Assembly: GCF_011316935.1 (NCBI RefSeq)
Contig: NZ_WLYS01000003.1
Coordinates: 62,001 to 126,000 of the forward strand
Source: Sphingobacterium chungjuense
GTDB lineage: Bacteria > Bacteroidota > Bacteroidia > Sphingobacteriales > Sphingobacteriaceae
Direction of reading: 5' to 3'
DNA length: 64,000 nucleotides
The position numbers and the translations under genes were made by a program. This document shows positions 1-9,108 of this stretch, piece by piece; the first letter of the stretch is position 1, and each line of letters starts with the position of its first letter. The notes beneath the pieces are model-generated. The model saw only the letters and a list, made by a program, of their open reading frames with translations, was not told where the DNA came from and made no database searches.

Positions 1-1
1 G

Positions 2-1843
2 AACTTTGATTTTGGCACCTTATCAGAATCCTTGCAGGGATTAACCGCCAGAGGATTATTGTCTTATGATTATCGTGGAGATAATAATAGTACGTTTCGT
101 CGCGAATATTATCAGTATGCGCTAGATCCGATTTCGGGAACGTACAACCAAAAGCTGTTTGACTTGAGTAGTCCGAACCGTATGCGTCGCGAGTTTTTCG
201 AGAAACAACAGATCCTAAGTCAGTTCACCTTAAACTTCGAACGTTCTTTCGGGAATGGTCATACCTTAAATACCTTGATTGGTTGGGAAACCCAAAAGAA
301 TGATGGCGATAATTTCTTTGGTATGAAAAATCTGGCCTTCGGTTCCGATATCTTATTAACTGGTGTCGAGGAAGGGCAGATGACGGGGATGTCGGGTGGC
401 ATTTCCGATTATTACAATGAAGCGAAGCAAGCGGCCTTCGGCCGGGTAAATTACGATCTCAAAGGACGTTATATTGCCGAATTCCTGTTCCGCTATGATG
501 GCTCGTCTCGCTTTGCGAAAGAGAATCAGTGGGGATTTTTCCCATCAGGATCTGCCGCTTGGCGTATTTCTGAAGAGCCTTTCTTCAAATCTTTAGACGG
601 CTTGCGCTTCATTGACCAATTCAAAGTACGCGCGAGTTATGGTTTGCTTGGGGATGATTTGGCGGGAGATTGGGATTTTGGCTGGATTGCGGGCTATAAT
701 TATCCAGCGACCAGCGGCAATGCCGAAAACGGGTATTATAACCAGTATGCCCCAGGATACATTTTTGGCGATCAATTCGTCACCGGTGTTACGCGTAAAG
801 CGATTGCCAATCGCATGCTGACTTGGTATCAAGCCAGAACTTTCAATATCGGTCTAGATATGGATATGTGGAATGGCAAGTTTGGTTTCACCTTAGATTA
901 CTTTGATCGTAGAAGAAGTGGATTATTCCAACGCCGCAGCGGTGATTTTCCAACCGTTATTGGGATGACTGCACCCTTAGAAAATGTAAATAGCGATCAA
1001 CATTACGGGATGGATTTAGAGATTCGCCACCGCAACCAAATCGGAGATTTTGGCTACAGCCTGAAAGCCATCGCCACCATTACACGGAACAAATACTTAT
1101 TTGGTGCACAGAATGGACCGTACCGCAACTCCTACGACAAATGGCGCAATGACAATCTCAACCAGCGCTATCAAGGACAGCAATTTGGCTATGTTTCTGA
1201 CGGCCGTTTTATGGATTGGAATGATATCCGTACTTATCCGATCTACACCGAACGCGATCAGCTTCCCGGCGATTACAAATACTTGGATTGGAATGGCGAC
1301 GGCGAGATCAGTGGTCTGGATGAGCATCCTTTTGCTTTCGACCAAACACCGTGGATGAATTACAGTATGAATATTCAGGCCAACTACAAAAACTTTGATT
1401 TGGCGATGCTTTTCCAAGGTTCGGCTTTGGGATCCATGCAATACCAAGAACCGTTGTATTCTATTTGGGGCAGCAATGGTGGCGGTACGCTGACGCAATT
1501 TCTGGATCGCTGGCATCCACTAGATCCTACGGCAGATCCATATGATCCTTCGATCGAATGGGTGCAAGGACATTACGGCTACACCGGAAGATATCCACGA
1601 CCAAACTCAGAGTTTAACCGCGTAAGCACCGCTTATCTACGTCTCAAGAGTTTAGAATTAGGCTATACATTGCCCGCTTTTGCGCGCTATCCCAATATGC
1701 GTCTTCGCGTTTTTGCCAACACGTACAATGTGTTTACCATCACCGCAGTCAAATTTGTGGATCCAGAGCATCCAGACAGCGACTTAGGACGGATGTATCC
1801 ATTGAATAAGACCTACACGATGGGCGTATCCTTAAATTTTTAA
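2..1843 (+). CDS. SusC/RagA-family TonB-dependent outer membrane receptor, C-terminal part (5' truncated by window edge)
   Basis: The reading frame is open from base 2, so the true start, plug domain and TonB box lie outside the window. About 613 residues of the beta-barrel remain, with the alternating aromatic/polar strands and the closing VSLNF C-terminus usual for SusC barrels. SusC proteins import glycans or oligosaccharides across the outer membrane using TonB energy, capped by a SusD lipoprotein, and a SusD gene follows 27 bases later. An in-frame TTG at 32 is not the real start, because recognisable barrel sequence (FDFGTLSESLQGL) precedes it. Family assignment is firm; the substrate cannot be read from the sequence. 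Confidence 0.95.
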   Translation, partial: NFDFGTLSESLQGLTARGLLSYDYRGDNNSTFRREYYQYALDPISGTYNQKLFDLSSPNRMRREFFEKQQILSQFTLNFERSFGNGHTLNTLIGWETQKNDGDNFFGMKNLAFGSDILLTGVEEGQMTGMSGGISDYYNEAKQAAFGRVNYDLKGRYIAEFLFRYDGSSRFAKENQWGFFPSGSAAWRISEEPFFKSLDGLRFIDQFKVRASYGLLGDDLAGDWDFGWIAGYNYPATSGNAENGYYNQYAPGYIFGDQFVTGVTRKAIANRMLTWYQARTFNIGLDMDMWNGKFGFTLDYFDRRRSGLFQRRSGDFPTVIGMTAPLENVNSDQHYGMDLEIRHRNQIGDFGYSLKAIATITRNKYLFGAQNGPYRNSYDKWRNDNLNQRYQGQQFGYVSDGRFMDWNDIRTYPIYTERDQLPGDYKYLDWNGDGEISGLDEHPFAFDQTPWMNYSMNIQANYKNFDLAMLFQGSALGSMQYQEPLYSIWGSNGGGTLTQFLDRWHPLDPTADPYDPSIEWVQGHYGYTGRYPRPNSEFNRVSTAYLRLKSLELGYTLPAFARYPNMRLRVFANTYNVFTITAVKFVDPEHPDSDLGRMYPLNKTYTMGVSLNF

Positions 1844-1870
1844 TGTAGAGCAGACCAAGAACTGAAGAAT

Positions 1871-3934
1871 ATGAAACGACTTATTCCATTTATAGTAATA
1901 GCACTATTGGCTGCCATGAGCCAATCCTGCGTGAAGCTAGACATTATACCCAAAAACATTGTCACGGATAATGAATTGTTCAACACGCCGGCTAGTGTAG
2001 ACATTTATATGGCGCGGATGTACAGCCGCATGCCTTTCGAAGATTTTAAATACATGGGTCAATGGGGTTTTGAAAATAACGGTTGGCTCAATTCCATCGG
2101 TATCGATGGTACCGGCGAAGCCGTTAATCGCGATGGTATCACGACCGCTTTCACGGGAGAACGCACCGCTTACTGGGGGCAAGCTTTTGAACTCATCCGC
2201 GATGCCAATCATCTTTTGGAAACGCTGCCGCAATATCAGGCGAACTTTAGTGATGAATTGTATAATCATTATCTGGGCGAAGCTTATTATATCCGGGCTA
2301 CTGTATTCTACACGATGGCCAAACGTTTTGGAGGAATCCCGTTGGTGACCAAAGTGATTCAGTATCCAGCTAATGATGCTGAGATTGAAGTAGCACGCGC
2401 TACTGAAGAAGAAACGTGGGATCAGGTATTAGCCGATTTTGACCAAGCGATTGAATTGCTACAAGAACGCAGTCCGCAAGAAGGCTATGCTAACAAATAC
2501 GTGGCATTATCATTTAAGGCGCAAGCGATGTTGTATGCTGGCAGTGTGGCGAAATACAATGAAACGGTATCCGGTCGTTTAACAGGCGTTGGCCGCAAAA
2601 CGCAAGTGCGCGTTATTGGATTCGAAGAATCCCGCTGGCAAGCTGCTTCCCGTCGTTATTTCGAAGAATCGTATAAAGCGGCTCGTCGGGTCATGCAAGA
2701 TGGTGGATTTGCACTTTATCGTCGCCGTTGGATCGCAGGTGATAAGCAGGCGCAATACCAGAATATGGTCGACATGTTTTCTGATTTAAGTAGTTCAGAG
2801 AATATCTATGTGAAGCGCTATCTATTTCCAACGCTCACCCATGCATTTGATGCCTACAATATGCCGTTTTCATTCCGAGCACCGCTTTCCGCAGGTACTT
2901 GTCCGACGCTGGATTTTGTCGAGCTTTTTGAAGGATTTCCAAGATATCCTGACGGAAAGATTCGAGTGACCACGGGCAATAACAATGCATCGGGCGATTA
3001 TGTGATGTATGATAATCCGCTGGAATTTTTCAAAGATGCAGAGCCACGCTTACGTGCGTATGTGATTTTTCCGTCCGACGAATTCCGTACGCGGCAGATC
3101 GATGTGCGAGCCGGCGTATACACGGGAGTAACGCCTATAAAACCATTTTTTTCCAATTATGCGTACAATACTGCTGATGAGCGGTATCAAAACTTGCCGA
3201 TCTTCAATGGATCTAACAAAACCTTGTACTTAAGTCCACGTGAAGGCAACGGACAGCAAACGCTGCAGTACCAAGGGCAAACCATGACTGCCGCTGGACA
3301 AGATGGTCCGTTTTTCGATAACGGTGAAGCGACGCTGACGGGATTGTACGTACGTAAATGGTTGCAAACTACGACGAACATCGAAACGGGTGAAGGAAAA
3401 TCTGCACAGCCATTTATCTTGATGCGCTATGCGGAAGTATTACTTACAGCGGCAGAAGCGGCCATCGAATTAGAATTAGCGGGCGCACCATCTCCAGATG
3501 GGAGTAGCTTATTGCAAGTGGCAACAGACAATATCAACCAGATTAGAGAACGGGCTGGTGCCAGCTTGTTGATCGGCTCGCTAACTCCCGATAACGCTGG
3601 CCGTGATATCGTACGTAAGGAACGTCGTAAAGAACTCGCTTTCGAGCATAAATCGAAATGGGATATTCGCCGCTGGCGTGTAAACCACTACGAAGGACGC
3701 GATGGCTTCTGGGGCGAAACGCGTGACAAAAACTTCTATAGCAACAACGAGAATTACCGCTTCCGAGGATTGTATCCTTTCTTCTCCACGCAAGAAGGCA
3801 AATACTTCTTTGACACACGCTTCCAGTGGGTGTCATCCAAGACATTTGGTTACCAACCGATTGATTATTACTTCGCTATCCCGGGAGGCGAAGTAGCCAA
3901 AAGTCCATTAATTGACCAACAACCTAACCGATAA
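1871..3934 (+). CDS. SusD/RagB-family nutrient-binding outer membrane lipoprotein
   Basis: This 687-residue protein has a lipoprotein signal peptide with lipobox SQSC (Cys20). SusD-type TPR-like helical segments follow (for example YYIRATVFYTMAKRFGGIPL at about 138-157), and the C-terminal region carries the typical RKERRKELAFE...WDIRRW block where SusD proteins end their fold. SusD covers the SusC barrel and binds the glycan at the cell surface. It starts 27 bases after the SusC stop and overlaps no other real gene, so it is co-transcribed with SusC. It is somewhat longer than a usual SusD (about 500-600 residues), which fits the RagB/SusD subgroup accompanied by DUF3823 lipoproteins. Confidence 0.93.
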   Translation: MKRLIPFIVIALLAAMSQSCVKLDIIPKNIVTDNELFNTPASVDIYMARMYSRMPFEDFKYMGQWGFENNGWLNSIGIDGTGEAVNRDGITTAFTGERTAYWGQAFELIRDANHLLETLPQYQANFSDELYNHYLGEAYYIRATVFYTMAKRFGGIPLVTKVIQYPANDAEIEVARATEEETWDQVLADFDQAIELLQERSPQEGYANKYVALSFKAQAMLYAGSVAKYNETVSGRLTGVGRKTQVRVIGFEESRWQAASRRYFEESYKAARRVMQDGGFALYRRRWIAGDKQAQYQNMVDMFSDLSSSENIYVKRYLFPTLTHAFDAYNMPFSFRAPLSAGTCPTLDFVELFEGFPRYPDGKIRVTTGNNNASGDYVMYDNPLEFFKDAEPRLRAYVIFPSDEFRTRQIDVRAGVYTGVTPIKPFFSNYAYNTADERYQNLPIFNGSNKTLYLSPREGNGQQTLQYQGQTMTAAGQDGPFFDNGEATLTGLYVRKWLQTTTNIETGEGKSAQPFILMRYAEVLLTAAEAAIELELAGAPSPDGSSLLQVATDNINQIRERAGASLLIGSLTPDNAGRDIVRKERRKELAFEHKSKWDIRRWRVNHYEGRDGFWGETRDKNFYSNNENYRFRGLYPFFSTQEGKYFFDTRFQWVSSKTFGYQPIDYYFAIPGGEVAKSPLIDQQPNR

Positions 3935-3953
3935 CGAGATGAGACACAGAAAT

Positions 3954-4769
3954 ATGAAATATAGCATAATACTGGTGCTAATCACCGTATTGATGAGCAA
4001 TAGCGCTTGTAGTTTTTTTGAATTAGACAATTATGATGCACCTGATGTCACGCTAAACGGTGAGGTGGTCGACGTCCTGACGGGAAAGCCCGTATTGACC
4101 GATCAAGGATCGGAAGGGACACGCGTTCGGCTAACCGAATTGAGCTGGGGCGACAATGTAGAGCACAATCCAGATTTCTATTGCATGCCAGATGGCAAAT
4201 TTCAGAACACCAAACTCTTTAAAGGCAATTATCATATCACCGTCGATGGTCCGTTTATTCCATTGCAACGTCGCGGAACAGATGGCACTATCATCGCGGA
4301 CGAAAGTATCGTGATGGATCTAGAGAATACGCATAATGTACGTATGGAAGTGCAGCCCTTTTTGCAAGTAGAATGGGTAGGAGAGCCAACGGTGAGTAAT
4401 GGCAAGATTACCGCGCAAGTGCGCGTAACACGCGGTGTGAATCCAGCTGATTTTAAAGCAAAGGTGGAGCCTATGGGCAATTATAACGATAATCTGCTCA
4501 ACATGACGGATATTCAGTTTTTTGTAAGCTATTCGTCGAGTATTGGCTATCGTGCACGTGACGAACGCTGGTCTACGCGTATCGATTACTCTGGTAATGA
4601 TTTCAATTCTTTATTTGGCGAGACCATCACCGTTACGTCCAATGGACAGATTCCGACGGGTAGAACGGTATTTATTCGCGCGGCCGCGCGAATAAATTAT
4701 GACACGCCAGTAGGTAGTGGCGTACGACGCTGGAATTATAATGAAGCCAAAGAAGTGTTGGTGAACTAA
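3954..4769 (+). CDS. DUF3823-type surface lipoprotein of the SusCD locus
   Basis: The product has about 271 residues with signal peptide and lipobox NSAC (Cys19). The body begins with a DUF3823-like beta-sandwich (NYDAPDVTLNGEVVDVLTGKPV) resembling a carboxypeptidase-regulatory-like fold, followed by a second beta-rich domain. DUF3823 proteins are found beside SusD and are thought to be extra surface glycan-binding or scaffolding lipoproteins. That role is inferred, not shown. The ATG at 3954 directly precedes the signal peptide; ATGs at 3939 and 3912 are possible, the last overlapping the end of SusD. It lies between SusD and the exported TIM-barrel gene on the same strand. Confidence 0.85.
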   Translation: MKYSIILVLITVLMSNSACSFFELDNYDAPDVTLNGEVVDVLTGKPVLTDQGSEGTRVRLTELSWGDNVEHNPDFYCMPDGKFQNTKLFKGNYHITVDGPFIPLQRRGTDGTIIADESIVMDLENTHNVRMEVQPFLQVEWVGEPTVSNGKITAQVRVTRGVNPADFKAKVEPMGNYNDNLLNMTDIQFFVSYSSSIGYRARDERWSTRIDYSGNDFNSLFGETITVTSNGQIPTGRTVFIRAAARINYDTPVGSGVRRWNYNEAKEVLVN

Positions 4770-4783
4770 AAATGTAACAAAGC

Positions 4784-6988
4784 ATGCATAAAGTAAATAA
4801 TCAAATCCGCTGGAAACCTTGGTACTTGACTTTTGGAATCTGTCTCGCAGCGGCTAGTCCGCTATGGGCACAGCAAAAGCCCGATGCCGTAAAGACCACT
4901 TTCCAAACCTCTAGCGAATGGCGAACAACGATTGATAACCGCGCAGACGCCGTTATGATCTACGGTGTGAAAGGCAATCCTTCGGATAAACGCAAGAAAT
5001 GGCCATTTCCGGATCGTGTCAAATCGTGGAAGGATAGAGGTTATACGATCCACTTCATGACAGGAATAGCTTGGGGCGAATACCAAGACTATTTCACCGG
5101 CGCTTGGGATGGCAAAATGCATTTGGATGAAGGTCAGGTAACGCAACAGCAAGATACCTTGTGGCACGGACATATGGTACCGTACTTAGTGCCAACAGAC
5201 AATTTCATTCAGTATATGAATGAGGAGCACATCAAGCCTGTGATCGATGCGGGGATTGATGCCATCTTCTTAGAAGAACCCGAATTCTGGGCCAGAGCTG
5301 GCTATAGCGAAGCCTTTAAACAAGAGTGGAAGAAGTATTATGGTTTCGATTGGCGTGCACAGCACGAATCACCCGAAAACACCTATCTCTCGAATAAACT
5401 GAAATACTGGCTGTATTATAATGCATTGGATAAGGTATTCACCTTCGCCAAAGAATATGGAAAAACGAAAGGTATGGACATAAAATGTTATGTGCCGACG
5501 CATTCGCTAGTGAATTATTCGCAGTGGATGATTGTCTCGCCAGAAGCGAGTTTGGCTTCCTTGCCCGTAGTCGATGGCTACATTGCGCAAGTGTGGACAG
5601 GCACTTCGCGCGAGCCCAATTTCTTCGAAGGCAAAGAACGTGAACGCGTTTTTGAAACCGCTTATCTGGAATATGGTTCGATGGAATCAATGACAGCACC
5701 GACGGGCCGCAAGATGTTCTTCTTGACCGATCCGATCGAAGATCGTGCAAAAGATTGGGATGATTACAAGCGCAACTATCAAGCAACGTTCACAGCACAA
5801 TTACTTTATCCGAACATTGCTGACTTTGAAATCATGCCTTGGCCAGAACGCATCTATGAAGGTTTGTACCGAGTATCTGCCAACAGTGAGGAGAAAGCAA
5901 AGATTCCAAAACCGTATGCTACGCAGATGCAGGTGATGGTCAATTCATTGAACCATATGCCTAAAAGCGACAATAAATTGTCGGGAAGCGCGGGCGTATC
6001 GGTTTTGATGGGCAATTCGCTGATGTTTCAGCGATTTCCAACCCATGCTGGATACGACGACCCGCAGTTGGCTAACTTCTACGGCCTGACTTTGCCTTTT
6101 GTAAAGAAAGGCGTTCCTGTGAAGACGGTGCATATTGAAAATTTGGGTTATCCAGCAGCTCTAGCAGAAACTAAAGTTTTGCTCATGACTTATGCCAATA
6201 TGAAGCCACTGGATGCTATTGCACACCAACAAATCGCAGATTGGGTACAGCAAGGTGGACAGCTTGTATACAGCGGCCGCGATAATGATCCATTTCAAAC
6301 AGTGCAAGAATGGTGGAATACAGAAGGAAATAATTATGCAGCACCGTCCGATCATTTGATGGAAAAAATGGGGATCTCAGCTAGCGCCAAAGAAGGTGTT
6401 TATGTTTATGGTAAAGGTGCTGTGCATATCCTGCGTTACGATCCGAAAGAATATGTGCTCGCGGCAAATAAAGCGACGCCTTTGTTGAAAGCGGCAGAAG
6501 CGCGTTATACGGCATCGACCAAAGCACAACTTGTTTATAAAAATCATTTCTACCTACAACGTGGAATGTATGAATTGGTTGCCGTCATGGACGAAAGTAA
6601 TAGTACGGATTCTTATACGTTGCAAGGTCAATTGATCGATCTGTTTGATCCGACACTTCCCGTTTATACGAAGCGTACTATTGCACCTAGCGAACAAGGT
6701 TATTACCTCAATGTGGAACTGGTAAAGGATAAAGATAGACCGCAGGTCTTAGCAGGTGCAAGTCGTATTAGTGAGGAGAGGGTATCAAAAAGTGCCTACA
6801 GCTATATCGCCAAAAGCCCGATAGAAACCACCAATATTTCTAGAGTACTTTTGCCAAAACAGCCTAAAAGCGTATTGGTGAATGGTCAGGAAACTTTTGA
6901 TGTTAAAAATTGGGACACTGGCTCAAAAACCTATTTGTTAGGTTTTGAAAATAACCCCGATGGGGTAGAAGTGAACATGTTGTGGTAA
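4784..6988 (+). CDS. Exported putative glycoside hydrolase (TIM-barrel type plus glutamine-amidotransferase-like domain)
   Basis: This 734-residue protein has a signal peptide ending near WAQ (residue 30). The N-terminal half reads as a beta/alpha barrel. Acidic strand-end motifs include IFLEEPEFW with Glu164, Glu165 and Glu167, and later strand-like segments with aromatic residues (YIAQVWTG, FEIMPWPERIYEG). Residues about 400-520 resemble the class I amidotransferase-like domain that follows the barrel in GH42-type beta-galactosidases (MTYANMKPLDAIAHQQIADW, then GGQLVYSGRDND). A beta-rich C-terminus follows. Position as the last gene of a SusCD locus suggests glycan cleavage. I could not assign a CAZy family, and the catalytic residues are inferred. 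A strong terminator follows. Confidence 0.65.
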   Translation: MHKVNNQIRWKPWYLTFGICLAAASPLWAQQKPDAVKTTFQTSSEWRTTIDNRADAVMIYGVKGNPSDKRKKWPFPDRVKSWKDRGYTIHFMTGIAWGEYQDYFTGAWDGKMHLDEGQVTQQQDTLWHGHMVPYLVPTDNFIQYMNEEHIKPVIDAGIDAIFLEEPEFWARAGYSEAFKQEWKKYYGFDWRAQHESPENTYLSNKLKYWLYYNALDKVFTFAKEYGKTKGMDIKCYVPTHSLVNYSQWMIVSPEASLASLPVVDGYIAQVWTGTSREPNFFEGKERERVFETAYLEYGSMESMTAPTGRKMFFLTDPIEDRAKDWDDYKRNYQATFTAQLLYPNIADFEIMPWPERIYEGLYRVSANSEEKAKIPKPYATQMQVMVNSLNHMPKSDNKLSGSAGVSVLMGNSLMFQRFPTHAGYDDPQLANFYGLTLPFVKKGVPVKTVHIENLGYPAALAETKVLLMTYANMKPLDAIAHQQIADWVQQGGQLVYSGRDNDPFQTVQEWWNTEGNNYAAPSDHLMEKMGISASAKEGVYVYGKGAVHILRYDPKEYVLAANKATPLLKAAEARYTASTKAQLVYKNHFYLQRGMYELVAVMDESNSTDSYTLQGQLIDLFDPTLPVYTKRTIAPSEQGYYLNVELVKDKDRPQVLAGASRISEERVSKSAYSYIAKSPIETTNISRVLLPKQPKSVLVNGQETFDVKNWDTGSKTYLLGFENNPDGVEVNMLW

Positions 6989-7023
6989 GCATCGTTTGAT
7001 GTGGTTTAATTTTGTGTTGTTCG

Positions 7024-7055
7024 ACCGATCTCCGTGCAGGAGATCGGTTTTTTTT
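7024..7055 (+). terminator. Rho-independent terminator of the SusCD locus
   Basis: A perfect 9-bp stem (7025-7033 with 7039-7047, plus an A-T closing pair) has a 5-base loop and is followed by eight Ts (7048-7055). It lies 36 bases after the stop of the putative glycoside hydrolase gene and ends the rightward operon. Confidence 0.92.
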
Positions 7056-7092
7056 ACGGCGTCAAAGACGAGAAAATGAATAGGTGAGCTGC

Positions 7093-7722
7093 TTACTTCA
7101 TCTCGAAAAGATCGTCATCGGTCACTTCCTGATTATTACCTTTCGCTTCGTCATAAACTGGACGACCAACAGCCAAAGATCTCAACATATCTTTCCATGC
7201 TAATTCCGCATCTCGGGTGGATGCGGTCAAATCATTTTGCGCGTACATGGCCATCTCTTGTAGATGCACATATTTACCGCCAGAGATTGGAATGAAAGCT
7301 TCCGTCAACGTTACATCGTTAGGATAGGAGATTACATAATAATAGGTAGATCCGAAATCTGAAGTTCCCTCTTTCAATTTGGAGAGATCAATATCGTGCA
7401 CAATAGATCCAAGTAGGTACATGGGTTGTCGAGCAGCTTGGTATTCACCCCATAAGATAACGTCTTTCCTAGGAGAAGATCCTGCATGCTTATCAAACAG
7501 ACTACGAATCTCAGACAGTTTGATATGTGCATTTCCAAAATACGTATTGCCATGAAACAGAATGCGCATTTGAAGGCTATCATTGCGGTATTCATTCATA
7601 GCATCTCGCGAGTACGTGTTTTTAGAAGCGATTCTCTTATTTACAACAGAGCAGCCCATCAAAGCCGCCAAGTAAAATGTCATCAAACTTATCTTAAAAA
7701 AATAGGTGCGATAGCTCATCAT
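7093..7722 (-). CDS. Lipoprotein of unknown function
   Basis: The 209-residue product has a hydrophobic N-terminus and lipobox LMGC (Cys24), so it is probably anchored in a membrane facing the periplasm or surface. The mature part is a mixed polar sequence with no motif I recognise; a central segment (YYVISYPNDVTLTEAFIPISGG) looks beta-rich. It is transcribed leftward and converges on the SusCD terminator, and it is divergent from the NTPase gene across 348 bases. A start at the second Met (residue 2) is equally possible. No function is proposed. Confidence 0.75.
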   Translation of the reverse strand: MMSYRTYFFKISLMTFYLAALMGCSVVNKRIASKNTYSRDAMNEYRNDSLQMRILFHGNTYFGNAHIKLSEIRSLFDKHAGSSPRKDVILWGEYQAARQPMYLLGSIVHDIDLSKLKEGTSDFGSTYYYVISYPNDVTLTEAFIPISGGKYVHLQEMAMYAQNDLTASTRDAELAWKDMLRSLAVGRPVYDEAKGNNQEVTDDDLFEMK

Positions 7723-8070
7723 ATGATAATCTAGATTTAGACGTTGTGGTTAGTATTATCCCAATATAGAGAATTATTTTTGAATTAAAACTTGTATTAT
7801 TAATAGATTCGTAGATCAGAATATTGTTTATCGCGCTAACTTAGTGTACTATTCACTTCACTTTGTTTTCCGCATCTTAATTTCCATCTCTGTGTTTCCA
7901 TCTAGGTATTTATTCCTTCACCGTACCTAATGATGGCTTTCCCCAAACTAATTCCCACTAGTATTTGTAGCTGTTCAGCTCAAAACAAGCCATTGAAATT
8001 CTATTAGAGACAATCCGTCTCGTCTTCTCAGCGTGCGTAAAACAGAAATTTATTAAATTATTAAAAGTCA
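7723..8070. other. 348-base intergenic region between divergent genes
   Basis: This AT-rich stretch separates the leftward lipoprotein gene and the rightward NTPase gene, so it should hold both promoters. I found no exact TAnnTTTG -7 element, no convincing inverted repeat, no tRNA-like fold and no coding frame of useful length on either strand. Confidence 0.5.
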
Positions 8071-8640
8071 ATGAAATCAACTTATTTTTATATTATAACA
8101 GGTGGGCCAGGTGTCGGAAAAACCGCACTGATCGAAGAACTGAATCGACAAGGATTCAGCACCGTGCCAGAAGATGCACGCCGAATTATTAAAGAGCAGA
8201 TAGATTTGGGAGGAGATGGCCTCCCTTGGAAAGATAAAGCACATTATGCCCATCTCATGTACCGAGCGGCCATCAAAAACTACCAACAAGCTATACAGGA
8301 CAACGATTCTCAAGTTCGTTTTTTTGATCGGGGATTACTGGACACCATTTGCTATATGCGCATGGAAGATATCGCGATACCAGCAAGCATATTGGATCAA
8401 ATAGCCAATTATCCATATGCCCATTTGGTATTTATCTTACCACCGTGGCAAGAAATATATCATACAGACGAGGAACGAAAACAAAATTGGGAGGAAGCTG
8501 AATTCACGTTCCAGCAGATGAAGGAAACGTATTTAGCATTCGGGTATGATGTGATTGAACTACCAAAGACATCAGTAAGCGAACGCGCGACATTTATTTT
8601 AGATCATATCGCAAAGCATACCAATGAACGTCGATACTAA
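8071..8640 (+). CDS. AAA-type P-loop NTPase/kinase-like protein
   Basis: The 189-residue protein has a clear Walker A motif GGPGVGKT at residues 11-18 right after the first beta strand. A second conserved block FFDRGLLDT is compatible with the Walker B/DRG motif of the AAA_28 group of small nucleoside-kinase-like ATPases. The C-terminal half carries an Arg/Lys-containing lid-like helix (HTDEERKQNWEEAEF). Family members are annotated only as ATP-binding proteins, and the substrate is unknown. It is a single gene, convergent with the VOC gene 44 bases away. Confidence 0.85.
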   Translation: MKSTYFYIITGGPGVGKTALIEELNRQGFSTVPEDARRIIKEQIDLGGDGLPWKDKAHYAHLMYRAAIKNYQQAIQDNDSQVRFFDRGLLDTICYMRMEDIAIPASILDQIANYPYAHLVFILPPWQEIYHTDEERKQNWEEAEFTFQQMKETYLAFGYDVIELPKTSVSERATFILDHIAKHTNERRY

Positions 8641-8684
8641 ACATAGGGCTTTACAGGGGGGCAGTTTGCGTTTCGGCTTGCATA

Positions 8685-9071
8685 TTACCCCTCGTAAATC
8701 TCTATCGGCAAATCATCTGGGTCACTAAAAAAGGTAAATTTCTTACCCGTAAACTCGTCGATACGAACCGGTTCAGCGATGATGTGTTTAGTAGCTAGAT
8801 AGGCAACGGCTTCTTGTATATTATCTACTGCAAAAGCAATGTGCCGCAATCCGGTGGCCTCGGGTCTGCTAGGTCTTGCGGGAGGTTTAGGAAAAGAGAA
8901 AAGCTCAATAAGGTACTGCCCATTAATCGCCAAATCCAACTTGTAGGACCGTCTTTCTGCTCTGTAAACCTCTTGCATGATTTCAAATCCCAAGATTTGC
9001 GTATAAAAAACTTTAGATCTTTCGTAATCAGAAGCGATGATGGCAATGTGATGTAAGGATTTGATTTTCAT
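8685..9071 (-). CDS. VOC-family protein (YaeR/GloA2-like glyoxalase superfamily)
   Basis: The product has 128 residues from the ATG at 9071; an ATG three codons upstream (9080) is also possible. It carries the paired beta-alpha-beta-beta-beta modules of the vicinal oxygen chelate fold. These begin LHHIAIIASDYERSKVFYTQ and RHIAFAVDNIQEAVAYL, with metal-ligand candidates His in LHHIA, Glu in LIELFSF, His in LRHIAF and Glu in PIEIYEG. This is the size and motif pattern of E. coli YaeR-type proteins, whose substrate is not established. It starts 37 bases downstream of the HAD gene on the same strand, so it may be read through from the inositol operon, but no role there is implied. Confidence 0.85.
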   Translation of the reverse strand: MKIKSLHHIAIIASDYERSKVFYTQILGFEIMQEVYRAERRSYKLDLAINGQYLIELFSFPKPPARPSRPEATGLRHIAFAVDNIQEAVAYLATKHIIAEPVRIDEFTGKKFTFFSDPDDLPIEIYEG

Positions 9072-9108
9072 GCGTAGCAATGGTTTACGATCTTTTTACG
9101 AAGATAGA

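Noticed and set aside
1097..1516. 139-codon minus-strand frame inside the SusC gene
   Set aside because: It is antisense to a strong family match and has no start context or recognised motif.
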